Below the pieces are notes generated by a model, which saw nothing but the letters and a program-made list of their open reading frames with translations, was not told the DNA's origin and did not search any database. 64,000 nucleotides of DNA from Ampullaceana balthica (taxonomy: Eukaryota; Mollusca; Gastropoda; Lymnaeidae). The stretch spans positions 66,862 through 130,861 of the forward strand of contig CALYLW010001209.1 in the NCBI GenBank assembly GCA_944989445.1, written 5' to 3'. A program made the position numbers and the translations under genes. Shown one piece after another: positions 1 through 11,786 of this stretch; within the stretch, counting starts at the first letter, position 1; the number at the start of each line of letters is the position of its first letter.

Positions 1-616
1 TTGGAGCTCCGAAAATATCTTCATTACAAATCAGTTGGCAGGCATGATTTTGGCGCCCCCCTTGAGCGTTAAGGGGCGCCATTCTACTCATAAATAAATG
101 TCACATCCACAATGTAGGATTGCTGATGGCGATTTAAAATTAAAAAAACTGATTTGCTGGGAGTGAGGGTAGGGGAGCAGTAAGAGACAAAGGTGATTCT
201 ATTAATAGAACAGAGACGACACTAAAAGCAACCAAAATGACCAAACAAGAAAAAGGAGTGGCTTAAAGAAGTAGTTTTCAACAAGTGGTCCGCGAAGGTG
301 TGTCTGGTGGTTCGCGAGCAAAGCATTAAATTTAATCACTGTATGATTCACAGAGAAAGACTAACAAGTAAAAGAATTAACGCAGACTTAAAATATATTT
401 TTGATCTGGCCTAAATAGCTGTGTAAGTTTATCAAGGCTTGTCTTTTAAATTCTCGTTTCTTTAATTTTTTATGTTCGAATATGAATCTTGACCATTAAC
501 AGTTACTGATGTGTACTGAATTTCGCTGGTTATAAGACTGTTTCAATTACGTGATGAGGTAAGAGAGTTTCTTGTAGAAAAAAATCAAAGCTTGTTGATC
601 ATTTGAACCATAGGTT

Positions 617-1200
617 ATGGGTTGTTGTTATGGCTTATTGGCTGAAACTTTTGAAGAACTCAATAAACTTAATTCAACTCGGCAAGGAAAGCAGACACAT
701 TATATTAGTCTCAGTGACAAAGTGTCCGCTTTTACGAAAAAGCTTGATCTTTTGAAAAGAGGATTATTTCAAGGTAACTTTGACATGTTTGATCAATTAT
801 ACGAAATCACCGAGAAACCAGAAAATGTTGAAATAAATAAACAACTGTTGATAAATTTGATTTCTAGTCATATTCAATCAATGCAGGGCCAATTTTAATT
901 CTACTTTGGTGATTTTTAACGTTCAGTGGTTTTTCGTGGGTTTCCAGTTCTAATATAGCACACATTGCCTCATCAATTAAAATTAACGACATCGTAATTA
1001 AACCAATTCATTGAACTCGCTAGCGATACCACTTTGAATATGTTGCATCAGAAAGTGGGCTTAATGAAATTTTGGAGTACTCCGAGCTGTCTCAGATAGC
1101 TTTTAAAATACGTTTACCCGTTGCAACTTTGTGAAAGTGGATTTTCTGCATTGATTGCTTACAATAAAAACAAACATCGTTTGTACTAAATAAAATAATA
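617..1200 (+). pseudogene. hAT transposase C-terminal remnant (ZBED5-like)
   Basis: A 93-codon open frame (617-898) contains AETFEELNKLN, LSDKVSAFTKKLDLLKR and GNFDMFDQL, the pattern of the region before the dimerisation domain in ZBED5/FAM200-type transposases. After its stop, 1040-1190 still reads as the dimerisation domain in shifted frames: ESGLNEILEYSELSQIAFKI, then CESGFSALIAYNKNKHR. The N-terminal BED finger and catalytic core are missing, so this is a truncated copy. It could be mistaken for a small host gene, but the flanking hAT ends explain it. Confidence 0.7.
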
Positions 1201-1410
1201 TAGCAGTCTTTTTAATACAAACTACTGTTTATGACTTAAAGTGTTTTGTATAGTTAGCAAGTAGAATTAAAAAAGAAGGCTATGAGACTAATATAAATGA
1301 CATTTGTTCTTTACAAAAGAAAGCCATTATAATATTGTTTTTTGGAGCACGCAAAACGTAGCATATTGGTATAATTTTACTAACTAACATGTATGCTACT
1401 TATAGCTAGC

Positions 1411-1455
1411 AATAATCTTCTGTATAGAAGGAGCGTCTGCAACAGATAAGATTTA
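1411..1455 (+). repeat. LINE/SINE 3' tail motif
   Basis: Contains aatcttctgtatagaaggag followed by cgtctg and an agataaga-type tail. The same motif occurs at 51217-51262 (+), 55719-55790 (minus) and 62195-62255 (minus), where it ends LINE or SINE copies. Confidence 0.6.
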
Positions 1456-1658
1456 CACAGTATAATTATATTTAACTTTCCAGCTCGGCAGTAGCACAAT
1501 TTTTAGTAGTGGTCACTAGCTAAGACACACATTTTTCAAGTGGTCCTTGAATCTCAAAAGGTTGAGAACCACTGGCTTACATAATGGTTAATTCGCGTCC
1601 CTTTGCTGCATGCTGTGACTCTTTTTAAAAAGAAAAATCTTACGTCCCCCATCCCACT

Positions 1659-3433
1659 GTGGAGGGAGTAAAGTGGGGGAGGGAGGGAAGGTCTCTCCTC
1701 TCAAGGGATTGTGTCGGTGTGTCAAAGCAAGTTGGATTCCTTTTATATGAAACATCAGACATCGCCTCTCTTTCCTTTCTCTCTGTGATCAAACTTGATC
1801 AGTGTGATCCACTGTTAGAAAAAACACTTACAACATGCCCGAGAAAATCAAGGTTCAGTATCTTATTTATCACCGGAAATCCAGAATGAATTTATCCACC
1901 TACTTTCATCGACTGTAAGGAATCAGCTTTTTATTGAAATCACAAAAAACAAGTACTAAAGTATCTTACTTAACTCAACACCCGATCTAGGACACCGGGA
2001 GCAACTTTCTCAAGTCATCATATTTGTGGATGTGGATTTTTAAACTAAAAAAACACAACATCAAATAATAATTTTTAGGTTTTATACAGATACATTCCAA
2101 AGACGCAGCAAGCCTTGAAAGAGTTATCGTAGATAAACTGGAATCTAATAACATACCTCCAGCCGACTATCGGTCACAATGTTATGACAATGCTGCTGTA
2201 ATGACAGGGCATATATCCGGCCTTCAACAGCGAATATGTGCAAGAAATCACAAAGCATTGTTCTTCAACTTTGACAATCACAGCTTAAACTTAGCAGGAG
2301 TACACTCAGCTAAACAGGATCCAGTTGTTATCACGTTTTTGTAACAGTTGAAAGTATAAATTTTTGTTTCTCTCGTTCAATAGCTCGTTGGGAAAAAATT
2401 AAAAAGAGTTCTGCAAATCACAATGAAGAGGGAGTCTGAAACACGCTGGAGTGCACGATCAGAAGCTGTTAAAACAATATATGAAGGACTAGATGAACTG
2501 GTAGGGCTGTTGGAAAAATTATCAGAACATACAAATATGACGCCTGACACCAGAAGTGATGCAGAAACTTTGCTGGCAGGTATATTAAACTTTAAATTCC
2601 TAGTTTTGTTAAATTTCTGGAACATCATACTTGGGTAAATTGATCATGTCCAGAAACGGTTACAGAATCCTACTGTGAATTTCAAGGAAGCAGCATCTAA
2701 TCTTGAATCGCTTGAGCAAGAAATTGTCAACATTCGTGATAATTTCAGCCAGGTTGCGGTAGACAATGGAAATGAAGATGCACAATTTGCGGAATCGAGG
2801 TTGACAGAAGGATTAGACGACATCGGAGGATGCCTGGAGAATTAACAAGAGATGCAGGACTTTCTGCAGAAGAAGAGATTGCACGTGATATGAGCAGCGT
2901 AATTGATAGACTCCAACGTGAGATATCAATACGGTTTTTTACTTCTAAAATATCTAAACAACAAATTTGGATTTTTACTAGACGTCAAAACTCTTCTTGC
3001 TGAGACAAAAGTCGATACACTTCGTTAAAATTGCTTAGATTTTGCTAATTTATACGACACTGACGTCAATGGTCACGAATTGTGCACAGAAATCAGAGGC
3101 TGAAAAATGCTAGTCAGTACCCGGACTGAAGTTCTACCAGAAACTCCTTTGGATCTTCTTGGTTTTATTGTTTCATATGGATATGATGTATTTCCGAATC
3201 TGTGCATTTCACTTCAAATACTTATAACAATTGCTGTTTCAACCGAAAGCTGTGAGCGGTCCTTCAGCAAACTGAAGCTTATTTTGTCATATTTACGTGC
3301 TTCAAAGGGACAAGATCGTCTGGGTGATCTTTCTCTCCTTAGCATCGAAAGAGAAACACTTGAGAATATTAATTTTGACAACGTGATTGACGAGTTTGCA
3401 ACATTCAAATCAAGGAGAATATTTTTTTTGTAG
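1659..3433 (+). pseudogene. hAT transposase pseudogene (ZMYM1/DUF4371-like)
   Basis: Fragments in several frames add up to a ZMYM1-like hAT transposase. 1785-1960 resembles the stretch before the catalytic core (SPEIQNEFIHLLSSTVRNQL after a frameshift). 2100-2345 encodes the segment with YDNAAVMTGHISGLQQRI and NHSLNLAG. 2423-2840 encodes the helical insertion (ETRWSARSEAVKTIYEGL onwards). 3107-3433 encodes the C-terminal dimerisation domain, with the hallmark STESCERSFSKLKLI. An in-frame stop near 2635, another near 2845 and frameshifts between blocks show it is dead. A domesticated host gene is unlikely given this damage and the transposon end just downstream. Confidence 0.75.
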
Positions 3434-3678
3434 ACTATGTCTAATTGTACAATTAGTAGAGTTTTTTTTTCAAATAAATTGTTTACAATCATATAGAGAA
3501 TTATTAGTCTGTATTCTATTTCATTAAAATACCAGAAGCTTCGAAAATGAACCATATAAACCGTAAAATTTCAAATTTTTCTTGGGGGGCTCAGTAACCC
3601 CTAGGATCGTTCGTTCCGACAAGGGGCGCAGATTTTGTGTCATGTCCCCGGGCGCACATGACCCTAGCTACGCCACTG

Positions 3679-6600
3679 GGTAGGAGAGTAGGTCAGTAAC
3701 ATAGTAGGTAGGAGAGTAGGTCAGTAATATAGTAGGTAGGAGAGTAGGTAAGTAACATGGTAGGTAGGAGAGTAGGTCAGTAACATAGTAGGTAGGAGAG
3801 TAGGTCAGTAACATAGTAGGTAGGAGAGTAGGTAAGTAACATGGTAGGTAGGAGAGTAGGTCAGTAATATAGTAGGTAGGAGAGTAGGTCAGTAATATAG
3901 TAGGGTAGGAGAGTAGGTCAGTAACATAGTAGGTAGGAGAGTAGGTCAGTAATATAGTAGGTAGGAGAGTAGGTAGTAAACATGGTAGGTAGGAGAGTAG
4001 GTCAGTAACATAGTAGGTAGGAGAGTAGGTCAGTAACATAGTAGGTAGGAGAGTAGGTCAGTAACATAGTAGGTAGGAGAGTAGGTCAGTAATATAGTAG
4101 GTAGGAGAGTAGGTCAGTAACATGGTAGGTAGGAGAGTAGGTCAGTAATATAGTAGGTAGGAGAGTAGGTCAGTAACATAGTAGGTAGGAGATTAGGTAA
4201 GTAACATGGTAGGTAGGAGAGTAGGTCAGTAACATAGTAGGTAGGAGAGTAGGTCAGTAACATAGTAGGTAGGAGATTGGTCAGTAACATAGTAGGTAGA
4301 GAGTAGGTCAGTAATATAGTAGGTAGGAGAGTAGGTCAGTAACATAGTAGGTAGGAGAGTAGGTCAGTAACATGGTAGGTAGGAGAGTAGGTCAGTAACA
4401 TAGTAGGTAGGAGAGTAGGTCAGTAACATAGTAGGTAGGAGAGTAGGTCAGTAACATAGTAGGTAGGAGAGTAGGTCAGTAACATAGTAGGTAGGAGAGT
4501 AGGTCAGTAACATAGTAGGTAGGAGAGTAGGTCAGTAACATAGTAGGTAGGAGAGTAGGTCAGTAACATAGTAGGTAGGAGAGTAGGTCAGTAACATAGT
4601 AGGTAGGAGAGTAGGTCAGTAACATAGTAGGTAGGAGAGTAGGTCAGTAATATAGTAGGTAGGAGAGTAGGTCAGTAATATAGTAGGTAGGAGAGTAGGT
4701 CAGTAACATAGTAGGTAGGAGAGTAGGTCAGTAATATAGTAGGTAGGAGAGTAGGTCAGTAACATAGTAGGTAGGAGAGTAGGTCAGTAATATAGTAGGT
4801 AGGAGAGTAGGTCAGTAATATAGTAGGTAGGAGAGTAGGTCAGTAATATAGTAGGTAGGAGAGTAGGTCAGTAACATAGTAGGTAGGAGAGTAGGTCAGT
4901 AACATGGTAGGTAGGAGAGTAGGTCAGTAACATAGTAGGTAGGAGAGTAGGTCAGTAATATAGTAGGTAGGAGAGTAGGTCAGTAACATGGTAGGTAGGA
5001 GAGTAGGTCAGTAACATAGTAGGTAGGAGAGTAGGTCAGTAATATAGTAGGTAGGAGAGTAGGTCAGTAATATAGTAGGTAGGAGAGTAGGTCAGTAATA
5101 TAGTAGGTAGGAGAGTAGGTCAGTAAAATGGTAGGTAGGAGAGTAGGTCAGTAACATAGTAGGTAGGAGAGTAGGTCAGTAACATAGTAGGTAGGAGAGT
5201 AGGTCAGTAATATAGTAGGTAGGAGAGTAGGTCAGTAACATAGTAGGTAGGAGAGTAGGTCAGTAACATAGTAGGTAGGAGAGTAGGTCAGTAACATGGT
5301 AGGTAGGAGAGTAGGTCAGTAATATAGTAGGTAGGAGAGTAGGTCAGTAACATGGTAGGTAGGAGAGTAGGTCAGTAACATAGTAGGTAGGAGAGTAGGT
5401 CAGTAACATGGTAGGTAGGAGAGTAGGTCAGTAACATGGTAGGTAGGAGAGTAGGTCAGTAATATAGTAGGTAGGAGAGTAGGTCAGTAACATAGTAGGT
5501 AGGAGAGTAGGTCAGTAACATGGTAGGTAGGAGAGTAGGTCAGTAACATAGTAGGTAGGAGAGTAGGTCAGTAACATAGTAGGTAGGAGAGTAGGTCAGT
5601 AACATGGTAGGTAGGAGAGTAGGTCAGTAACATAGTAGGTAGGAGAGTAGGTCAGTAATATAGTAGGTAGGAGAGTAGGTCAGTAATATAGTAGGTAGGA
5701 GAGTAGGTCAGTAACATAGTAGGTAGGAGAGTAGGTCAGTAACATAGTAGGTAGGAGAGTAGGTCAGTAACATAGTAGGTAGGAGAGTAGGTCAGTAACA
5801 TGGTAGGTAGGAGAGTAGGTCAGTAATATAGTAGGTAGGAGAGTAGGTCAGTAACATAGTAGGTAGGAGAGTAGGTCAGTAATATAGTAGGTAGGAGAGT
5901 AGGTCAGTAACATGGTAGGTAGGAGAGTAGGTCAGTAACATAGTAGGTAGGAGAGTAGGTCAGTAACATAGTAGGTAGGAGAGTAGGTCAGTAATATAGT
6001 AGGTAGGAGAGTAGGTCAGTAATATAGTAGGTAGGAGAGTAGGTCAGTAACATAGTAGGTAGGAGAGTAGGTCAGTAATATAGTAGGTAGGAGAGTAGGT
6101 CAGTAACATAGTAGGTAGGAGAGTAGGTCAGTAATATAGTAGGTAGGAGAGTAGGTCAGTAATATAGTAGGTAGGAGAGTAGGTCAGTAACATAGTAGGT
6201 AGGAGAGTAGGTCAGTAATATAGTAGGTAGGAGAGTAGGTCAGTAACATAGTAGGTAGGAGAGTAGGTCAGTAACATAGTAGGTAGGAGAGTAGGTCAGT
6301 AACATGGTAGGTAGGAGAGTAGGTCAGTAACATAGTAGGTAGGAGAGTAGGTCAGTAACATAGTAGGTAGGAGAGTAGGTCAGTAACATAGTAGGTAGGA
6401 GAGTAGGTCAGTAACATAGTAGGTAGGAGAGTAGGTCAGTAACATAGTAGGTAGGAGAGTAGGTCAGTAATATAGTAGGTAGGAGAGTAGGTCAGTAACA
6501 TAGTAGGTAGGAGAGTAGGTCAGTAACATAGTAGGTAGGAGAGTAGGTCAGTAACATAGTAGGTAGGAGAGTAGGTCAGTAATATAGTAGGTAGGAGAGT

Positions 6601-6993
6601 AGGTCAGTAACATAGTAGGTAGGAGAGTAGGTCAGTAACATAGTAGGTAGGAGAGTAGGTCAGTAACATAGTAGGTAGGAGAGTAGGTCAGTAACATAGT
6701 AGGTAGGAGAGTAGGTCAGTAACATGGTAGGTAGGAGAGTAGGTCAGTAACATAGTAGGTAGGAGAGTAGGTCAGTAATATAGTAGGTAGGAGAGTAGGT
6801 CAGTAACATAGTAGGTAGGAGAGTAGGTCAGTAACATAGTAGGTAGGAGAGTAGGTCAGTAACATAGTAGGTAGGAGAGTAGGTCAGTAACATAGTAGGT
6901 AGGAGAGTAGGTCTGCAATTTAAATGGTATGACAGTTATATTAATGGTAGGAGAGTAGGTCTCTAACATAGCAGGTAGGAGAGTAGGTCTCTA
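3679..6993 (+). repeat. 28-bp satellite array, copy 1
   Basis: About 115 head-to-tail units of 28 bp (core gtaggtaggagagtaggtca) run to 6912, followed by a few degenerate units to 6993. Units differ mainly at one or two positions (cagtaacata, cagtaatata or cagtaacatg). Because 28 is not a multiple of three, open frames here cycle through three frames and are not genes. The same satellite recurs at 23735-27828. Confidence 0.97.
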
Positions 6994-7372
6994 ACATACT
7001 GCTTCACGTCTCTTACAAAAGTTCTTTCACGGGATAAGTTATTAATAGTGAAAGAAATAACCAAATATTTTAAATTATTACATAGCTGAATTTTTTTCCC
7101 GATGTAAATTGGTTATTGCAGACCTGTTACTCTATATTTATCAGGGTCATTTTAGGTTTGTACCAATAAACGACATGCAAGTAGGTGTATTGGGGTAGAA
7201 TGTTTTCTTTTGGTTCATTCCCGATAGACCATCTTATAGGAATTAAAAATTGTAACTAACCGAGCTGAATCCCCAGGCCGTAGTTGGCCACCAATTAGTT
7301 CACAGATGGTCGAATTAGTCGCTTGTTAAGATAACGCTTGTCATGTTATTCCTGTAAGACGGAAGGTTTTTT
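6994..7372. other. Non-repetitive spacer
   Basis: AT-rich sequence between the 28-bp array and the next repeat block. I see no open frame, RNA or transposon end in it. It has no counterpart after the second 28-bp array. Confidence 0.5.
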
Positions 7373-7406
7373 AAATCCCTTATATTAACTTCACCGGCGT
7401 CTCTCT

Positions 7407-7498
<92 letters not shown>

Positions 7499-7887
7499 GC
7501 TCGGCGGGCGGAAAAACAGAAGTCAAAAATGACCCATTTCCCATGATCCGATCAAACTGAAATTTGGCACACGGACCCGTCGAACCTAACAATGCATCGT
7601 ATCAAAATTTCAGATCGATCGAACGTACCATAATTAAATTAATGCATTTTTAGTTTATCCTTATATGAGGTATGTAATTCAAAATTCACTGTTTGTTGTT
7701 TTTTTTTAATTCCAGTTCCACGTGAGTTTGAGTTGACGCCGACCGTCGTGTTGACGACGACCGTCGTGCCGACACCCCCTCACATCCCACCCCCATTTAT
7801 TAAAGACAAGGGACATCACTCAGTGTCAGTCTGTAAATGTTTAAAAATAATCACTACTGTTAGTTATGTTTCATATATAAGGGATTT
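7373..7887 (+). repeat. TIR-like interspersed repeat A, copy 1
   Basis: Starts aaatcccttatat and ends atataaggga ttt, so the ends are inverted repeats of each other. The interior has aaatttggcacacggacc, cagatcgatcgaac and a gacgccgaccgtcgtg-like block. A near-identical copy follows at 7958-8389 and a diverged one lies at 52537-53312. No coding capacity, so it is non-autonomous; the superfamily is unknown to me. Confidence 0.6.
7400..7495. repeat. (CT)n microsatellite
   Basis: Almost pure ct dinucleotide run inside repeat A copy 1; copy 2 has only a few ct units at the equivalent place, so the run expanded after the copies separated. Confidence 0.95.
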
Positions 7888-7957
7888 ATAGTCAAAAACT
7901 TTGTTTTTACGGGTTTGTTTTATTTTAAAGGTTTCTGATTCAGATTTCTTCTTTTTT

Positions 7958-8389
7958 AAATCCCTTATATTAACTTCGCGGCCGTCTCTCTCTGTCTTGG
8001 GTTCGGCGGGCGGAAAAACAGAAGTCAAAAATGACCCACTTCCCATGATCCAATCGAACTGAAATTTGGCACACGGACCCGTCTTACCTAACAATGCATC
8101 GTATCAAAATTTCAGATCGATCGAACGTACCGTAATTAAATTAATGCATTTTTAGTTTATCCTTATATGAGGTATGTAATTCAAAATTCACTGTTTGTTA
8201 TTGTTTTTTTTTCTTCCAGTTCCACGTGAGTTTGAGTTGACGCCGACCGTCGTGTTGACGCCGACCGTCGTGCCGACACCCCCTCAATCCCACCCCCATT
8301 TATTAAAGACAAGGGACATCATCGGTGTCAGTCTGTAAATGTTTGAAAATAATCAATACTGTTAGTTATGTCTCATATATAAGGGATTT
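7958..8389 (+). repeat. TIR-like interspersed repeat A, copy 2
   Basis: Same ends and interior as the copy at 7373-7887, in the same orientation, about 70 bp apart. Both end in atataagggattt followed by atagtcaaaaactttg. Confidence 0.6.
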
Positions 8390-8429
8390 ATAGTCAAAAA
8401 CTTTGTTTTTACGGGTTTGTTTTATTACC

Positions 8430-8760
8430 ACGTTTTTATTAACTCGCTTTCGTTGGGCATTGTTTGTTTGTTTGTCCAAGATTTTTTCAAATCTGCCAAC
8501 GTAAAATTGAACCACTTCTGATGGTCCTAGAGATCTGAAAATTTTACCACAGATAGATCTTGGATGACAATGCATTGTATTAAAATTTCAGATCGATCGA
8601 ATGTACCGTTATTAAATTATTGAACTTTTTAGTTTATCTATAGTCTATATATAAGCATCTGTACCGTCGGCTTTTGTTGACATCCGTGAGTTCCCCCCGT
8701 GACCACATCACAATGTTTTTAAAACGTTGGGCGGGCGCTTGTGAGGGTGTTTGGTAAAAT
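8430..8760 (+). repeat. Interspersed repeat B
   Basis: Runs from an actcgctttcg start through tagatcttggatgacaatgc and cagatcgatcgaatgtacc to an aaacgttgggcgggcgc end. A reverse-complement copy lies at about 38010-38275 inside the large insertion of the second satellite chain. No coding capacity seen. Confidence 0.55.
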
Positions 8761-8817
8761 AAATAGAGGTAAAAAAATATTGTTAAAAACCAAGTTTTTA
8801 TTAGTGGACTAAAAAGA

Positions 8818-9175
8818 ATAAAATAAATAAAGGTAAAAAAATGATTTTTAAAAACCACGTTTTTACAAGCGGACTAAAAAGAAGAAAATAATTTAAAACT
8901 TGTAAGTTCAAGTACTTTGATTTAATATGACTAAAAACGTGGGGCGGGTGTTTGGTATAAAAATTAAAGATTTCTAATTTAGAAGGCAAAAGAGAGATCT
9001 ATAAGTGAGAGAATGAGTGAACCGCATATGTTAAACCTCATAAGCGCCCGCCCCACGTTTTTAGTCATATTAAATCGAAGTACTTGAACTAATAAGTTTT
9101 AAATTATTTTCTTCTTTTTAGTCCACTTGTAAAAACGTGGTTTTTAAAAATCTTTATTTTACTTCTATTTATTTT
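8818..9175. repeat. Long imperfect inverted repeat
   Basis: The arm at 8818-8943 is the reverse complement of 9054-9175 with roughly 90% agreement by eye, around a spacer of about 110 bp. Shared motifs are tttttaaaaaccacgttttt and gtacttgaact. This looks like a fold-back element. The second arm continues into sequence that is duplicated from 27832 onward. Confidence 0.7.
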
Positions 9176-9459
9176 AATAAGTTTTCTTTGAAAACTAGAA
9201 ACGCTTTCCTTATGAAAGATAAATTACCATTGCAAACAAATTTTTATTAAAATCCAGGCAACGCCAGGTAAAAGTTTTGTCGTATTCAGCAACGTTTTCT
9301 TGTTATGTAAAATTGCATGATAAACACTATTGTCATAAAAGATTTTGAGAATAGAATTTTTTAAATCTTAAAACCACTAGCTGTGTAGTAGATGCTCTGT
9401 AGGATGGTATTAACTTGTCGTTTTATCAACCTTCATGTTATTACATTTTACTAACAAAT

Positions 9460-9615
9460 GGGCATCTGGTATAAATTCGATGGGCCTTCTTGTATAAAAT
9501 CGATGGGCCTCTGGTATAAAATCTATGGGCCTCTGGTATAAAATCTATGGGCCTCTGGTATAAAATCGATGGGCCTCTGGTATAAAATCGATGGGCCTCT
9601 GGTATAAAAATCGAT
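9460..9615 (+). repeat. 22-bp tandem repeat
   Basis: About seven units of 22 bp (core gggcctctggtataaaatcg). The second chain has a shorter version at 28245-28333. Confidence 0.9.
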
Positions 9616-9780
9616 GTTTAGGTGAAAAGATAAAACTACCAGCTTATTAAAACAAAACAAAAAGAGTAAAACATGTCTTCTATAAGGCTCACAAAAGAAT
9701 TTAAATTGATGGCCATTGCCGTCGACTCATTTCTTTGATTGCATCGATTTTCCCGCCTCCTCTCCACCAAAACAAACAAC

Positions 9781-10844
9781 ACTTTGTTGGCAAAGTCAAA
9801 TCAGAGTGAAAGTCATCTTTACTCCATCCCCTCTACTTTGTTGGTAAAGTCAAATCAGTGAAAGTCATCTATAACTCCATCCTCTCTAATTTGTTGGCTA
9901 ATGTTAAATCATCTATAGTCTATCCTCTGTACTTTGTTGGCTAATGTTAAATCATCTATAGTCTATCCTCTGTACTTTGTTGGCTAATGTTAAATCATCT
10001 ATAGTATATCCTATCTAATTTGTTGGCTAATGTTAAATCATCTATACTCCATCCTCTCTAATTTGTTGGCTAATGTTAAATCATCTATAATCTATACTCT
10101 GTACTTTGTTGGCTAATGTTAAATCATCTATAATCTATACTCTGTACTTTGTTGGCTAATGTTAAATCATCTATAGTCTATCCTCTGTATTTTGTTGTCC
10201 AATGTTAAATCATCTATAGTCTACCCTCTGTACTTTGTTGGCTAATGTTAAATCATCTATAGTCTATACTCTGTACTTTGTTGGCTAATGTTTAATCATC
10301 TATAGTCTATACTCTGTACTTTGTTGGCTAATGTTAAATCATCTATAGTCTATCCTCTGTATTTGTTGTCCAATGTTAAATCATCTATAGTCTATCCTCT
10401 GTACTTTGTTGGCTAATGTCAAATCATCTATAGTCTATCCTCTGTAATTTGTTGGCTAATGTTAAATCATCTATAGTCTATCCTCTGTTCTTTGTTGGCT
10501 AATGTTAAATCATCTATAGTCTATCCTCTGTACTTTGTTGGCTAATGTCAAATCATCTATAGTCTATCCTCTGTACTTTGTTGGCTAATGTCAAATCATC
10601 TATAGTCTATCCTCTGTACTTTGTTGGCTAATGTTAAATCATCTATAGTCTATCCTCTGTACTTTGTTGGCTAATGTTAAATCATCTATAGTCTATCCTC
10701 TGTACTTTGTTGGCTAATGTTAAATCATCTATAGTCTATCCTCTGTACTTTGTTGGCTAATGTTAAATCATCTATAGTCTATCCTCTCTAATTTGTTGGC
10801 TAATGTTAAATCAGTAAGTCATCTCTACTCCATACTCTCTTGGC
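9781..10844 (+). repeat. 43-bp satellite array, copy 1
   Basis: About 25 units of 43 bp (core ctttgttggctaatgttaaa, then tcatctatagtctatcctct). The first two units are longer and carry agtgaaagtcatct instead, and look ancestral. The matching array in the second chain is at 28498-28753 plus 32183-34256. Confidence 0.95.
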
Positions 10845-11078
10845 AATATTTAAACAATTCGGCGGGAGAGCTCGTGGAGTACATGATGAAATCTTTCGAT
10901 GCCATGTCGAGTGATACTAGGCTTTGTGATTAATGTCACTTGGGCGCATTGGTAAATATAACTTTCCGTCTTTGGGCGGGGTGGGGGGCTGTCAACTAAG
11001 TCGCTCCATTAAATCAATCTCATCTACTCCTATCCATTTTGAGCGTGGCATTGGAGAGAGGATTTGATTCCTGTTTGA

Positions 11079-11786
11079 TACGCCTTGTCATGACAATATG
11101 AGAGTAATGGAACCCTACTTTGTACGCCTTGCCATGACAATGTGAGAGTAATGGAACCCTACTTTGTACGCCTTGCCATGAAAATGTGAGAGTAATGGAA
11201 CCCTACTTTGTACGCCTTGCCATGACAATGTTAGAGTAATGGAACCCTACTTTGTACGCCTTGTCATGACAATATGAGAGTAATAGAACCCTACTTTGTA
11301 CGCCTTGCCGTGACAATGTTAGAGTAATGCAACCCTACTTTGTACGCCTTGCCATGACAATGTGACAGTAATGGAACCCTACTTTGTACGCCTTGCCATG
11401 ACAATGTGAGAGTAATGGAACCCTACTTTGTACGCCTTGCCGTGACAATGTGAGAGTAATGGAACCCTACTTTGTACGCCTTGTCGTGACAATGTGAGAG
11501 TAATGGAACCCTACTTTGTACGCCTTGCCATGACAATGTGAGAGTAATGGAACCCTACTTTGTACGCCTTGCCGTGACAATGTGAGAGTAATGGAACCCT
11601 AATTTGTACGCCTTGACATGACAATATGAGAGTTATGGAACCCTACTTTGTACGCCTTCCCATGACAATGTGAGAGTAATGGAACCCTACTTTGTCAGCC
11701 TTGCCGTGACAATGTGAGAGTAATGGAACCCTACTTTGTACGCCTTACCATGACAATGTGAAAGTAATGGAACCTTCCTTTGTAAA
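11079..11786 (+). repeat. 44-bp satellite array, copy 1
   Basis: About 16 units of 44 bp (core gtacgccttgccatgacaat, then gtgagagtaatggaacccta). It passes directly into the related 38-bp array. The second chain has the same array expanded to about 46 units. Confidence 0.95.

Larger units (their letters stand above)
269..1574 (+). mobile_element. Nested hAT element (ZBED5-like family)
   Basis: The element begins AAGTAGTTTTCAAC at 269 and ends GGTTGAGAACCACTG at 1574. The right end is a classic hAT terminus (CAGTGGTTCTCAACC on the other strand), and the left one is a mutated version. Flanks are gcttaaag (261-268) and gcttacat (1575-1582), which agree at 6 of 8 bases, consistent with an aged 8-bp target duplication. 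It sits inside the larger ZMYM1-like hAT. A 45-bp LINE/SINE tail motif at about 1411-1455 is a further insertion inside it. Confidence 0.65.
1..3678 (+). mobile_element. hAT transposon, ZMYM1-like, decayed, left end outside window
   Basis: The right end is visible at 3678, where the sequence finishes in a typical hAT terminus (reverse complement CAGTGGCGTAGCTAGGGTCA). The next eight bases, ggtaggag, are part of the 28-bp satellite, so the element probably inserted into that array. GC-rich blocks with ggggcgcc near 50-80 and 3600-3660 look like subterminal sequence of both ends, which suggests the left terminus lies just outside the window. The interior carries a broken transposase (1659-3433) and a nested second hAT (269-1574). 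Confidence 0.7.

Noticed and set aside
3668..6912. CRISPR-like or protein-coding reading of the 28-bp array
   Set aside because: Units are directly adjacent with no unique spacers, and the frames are those of a simple satellite in animal DNA.
7380..7592. Arg/Glu-rich ORF on the minus strand
   Set aside because: It translates a (CT)n run within an interspersed repeat.
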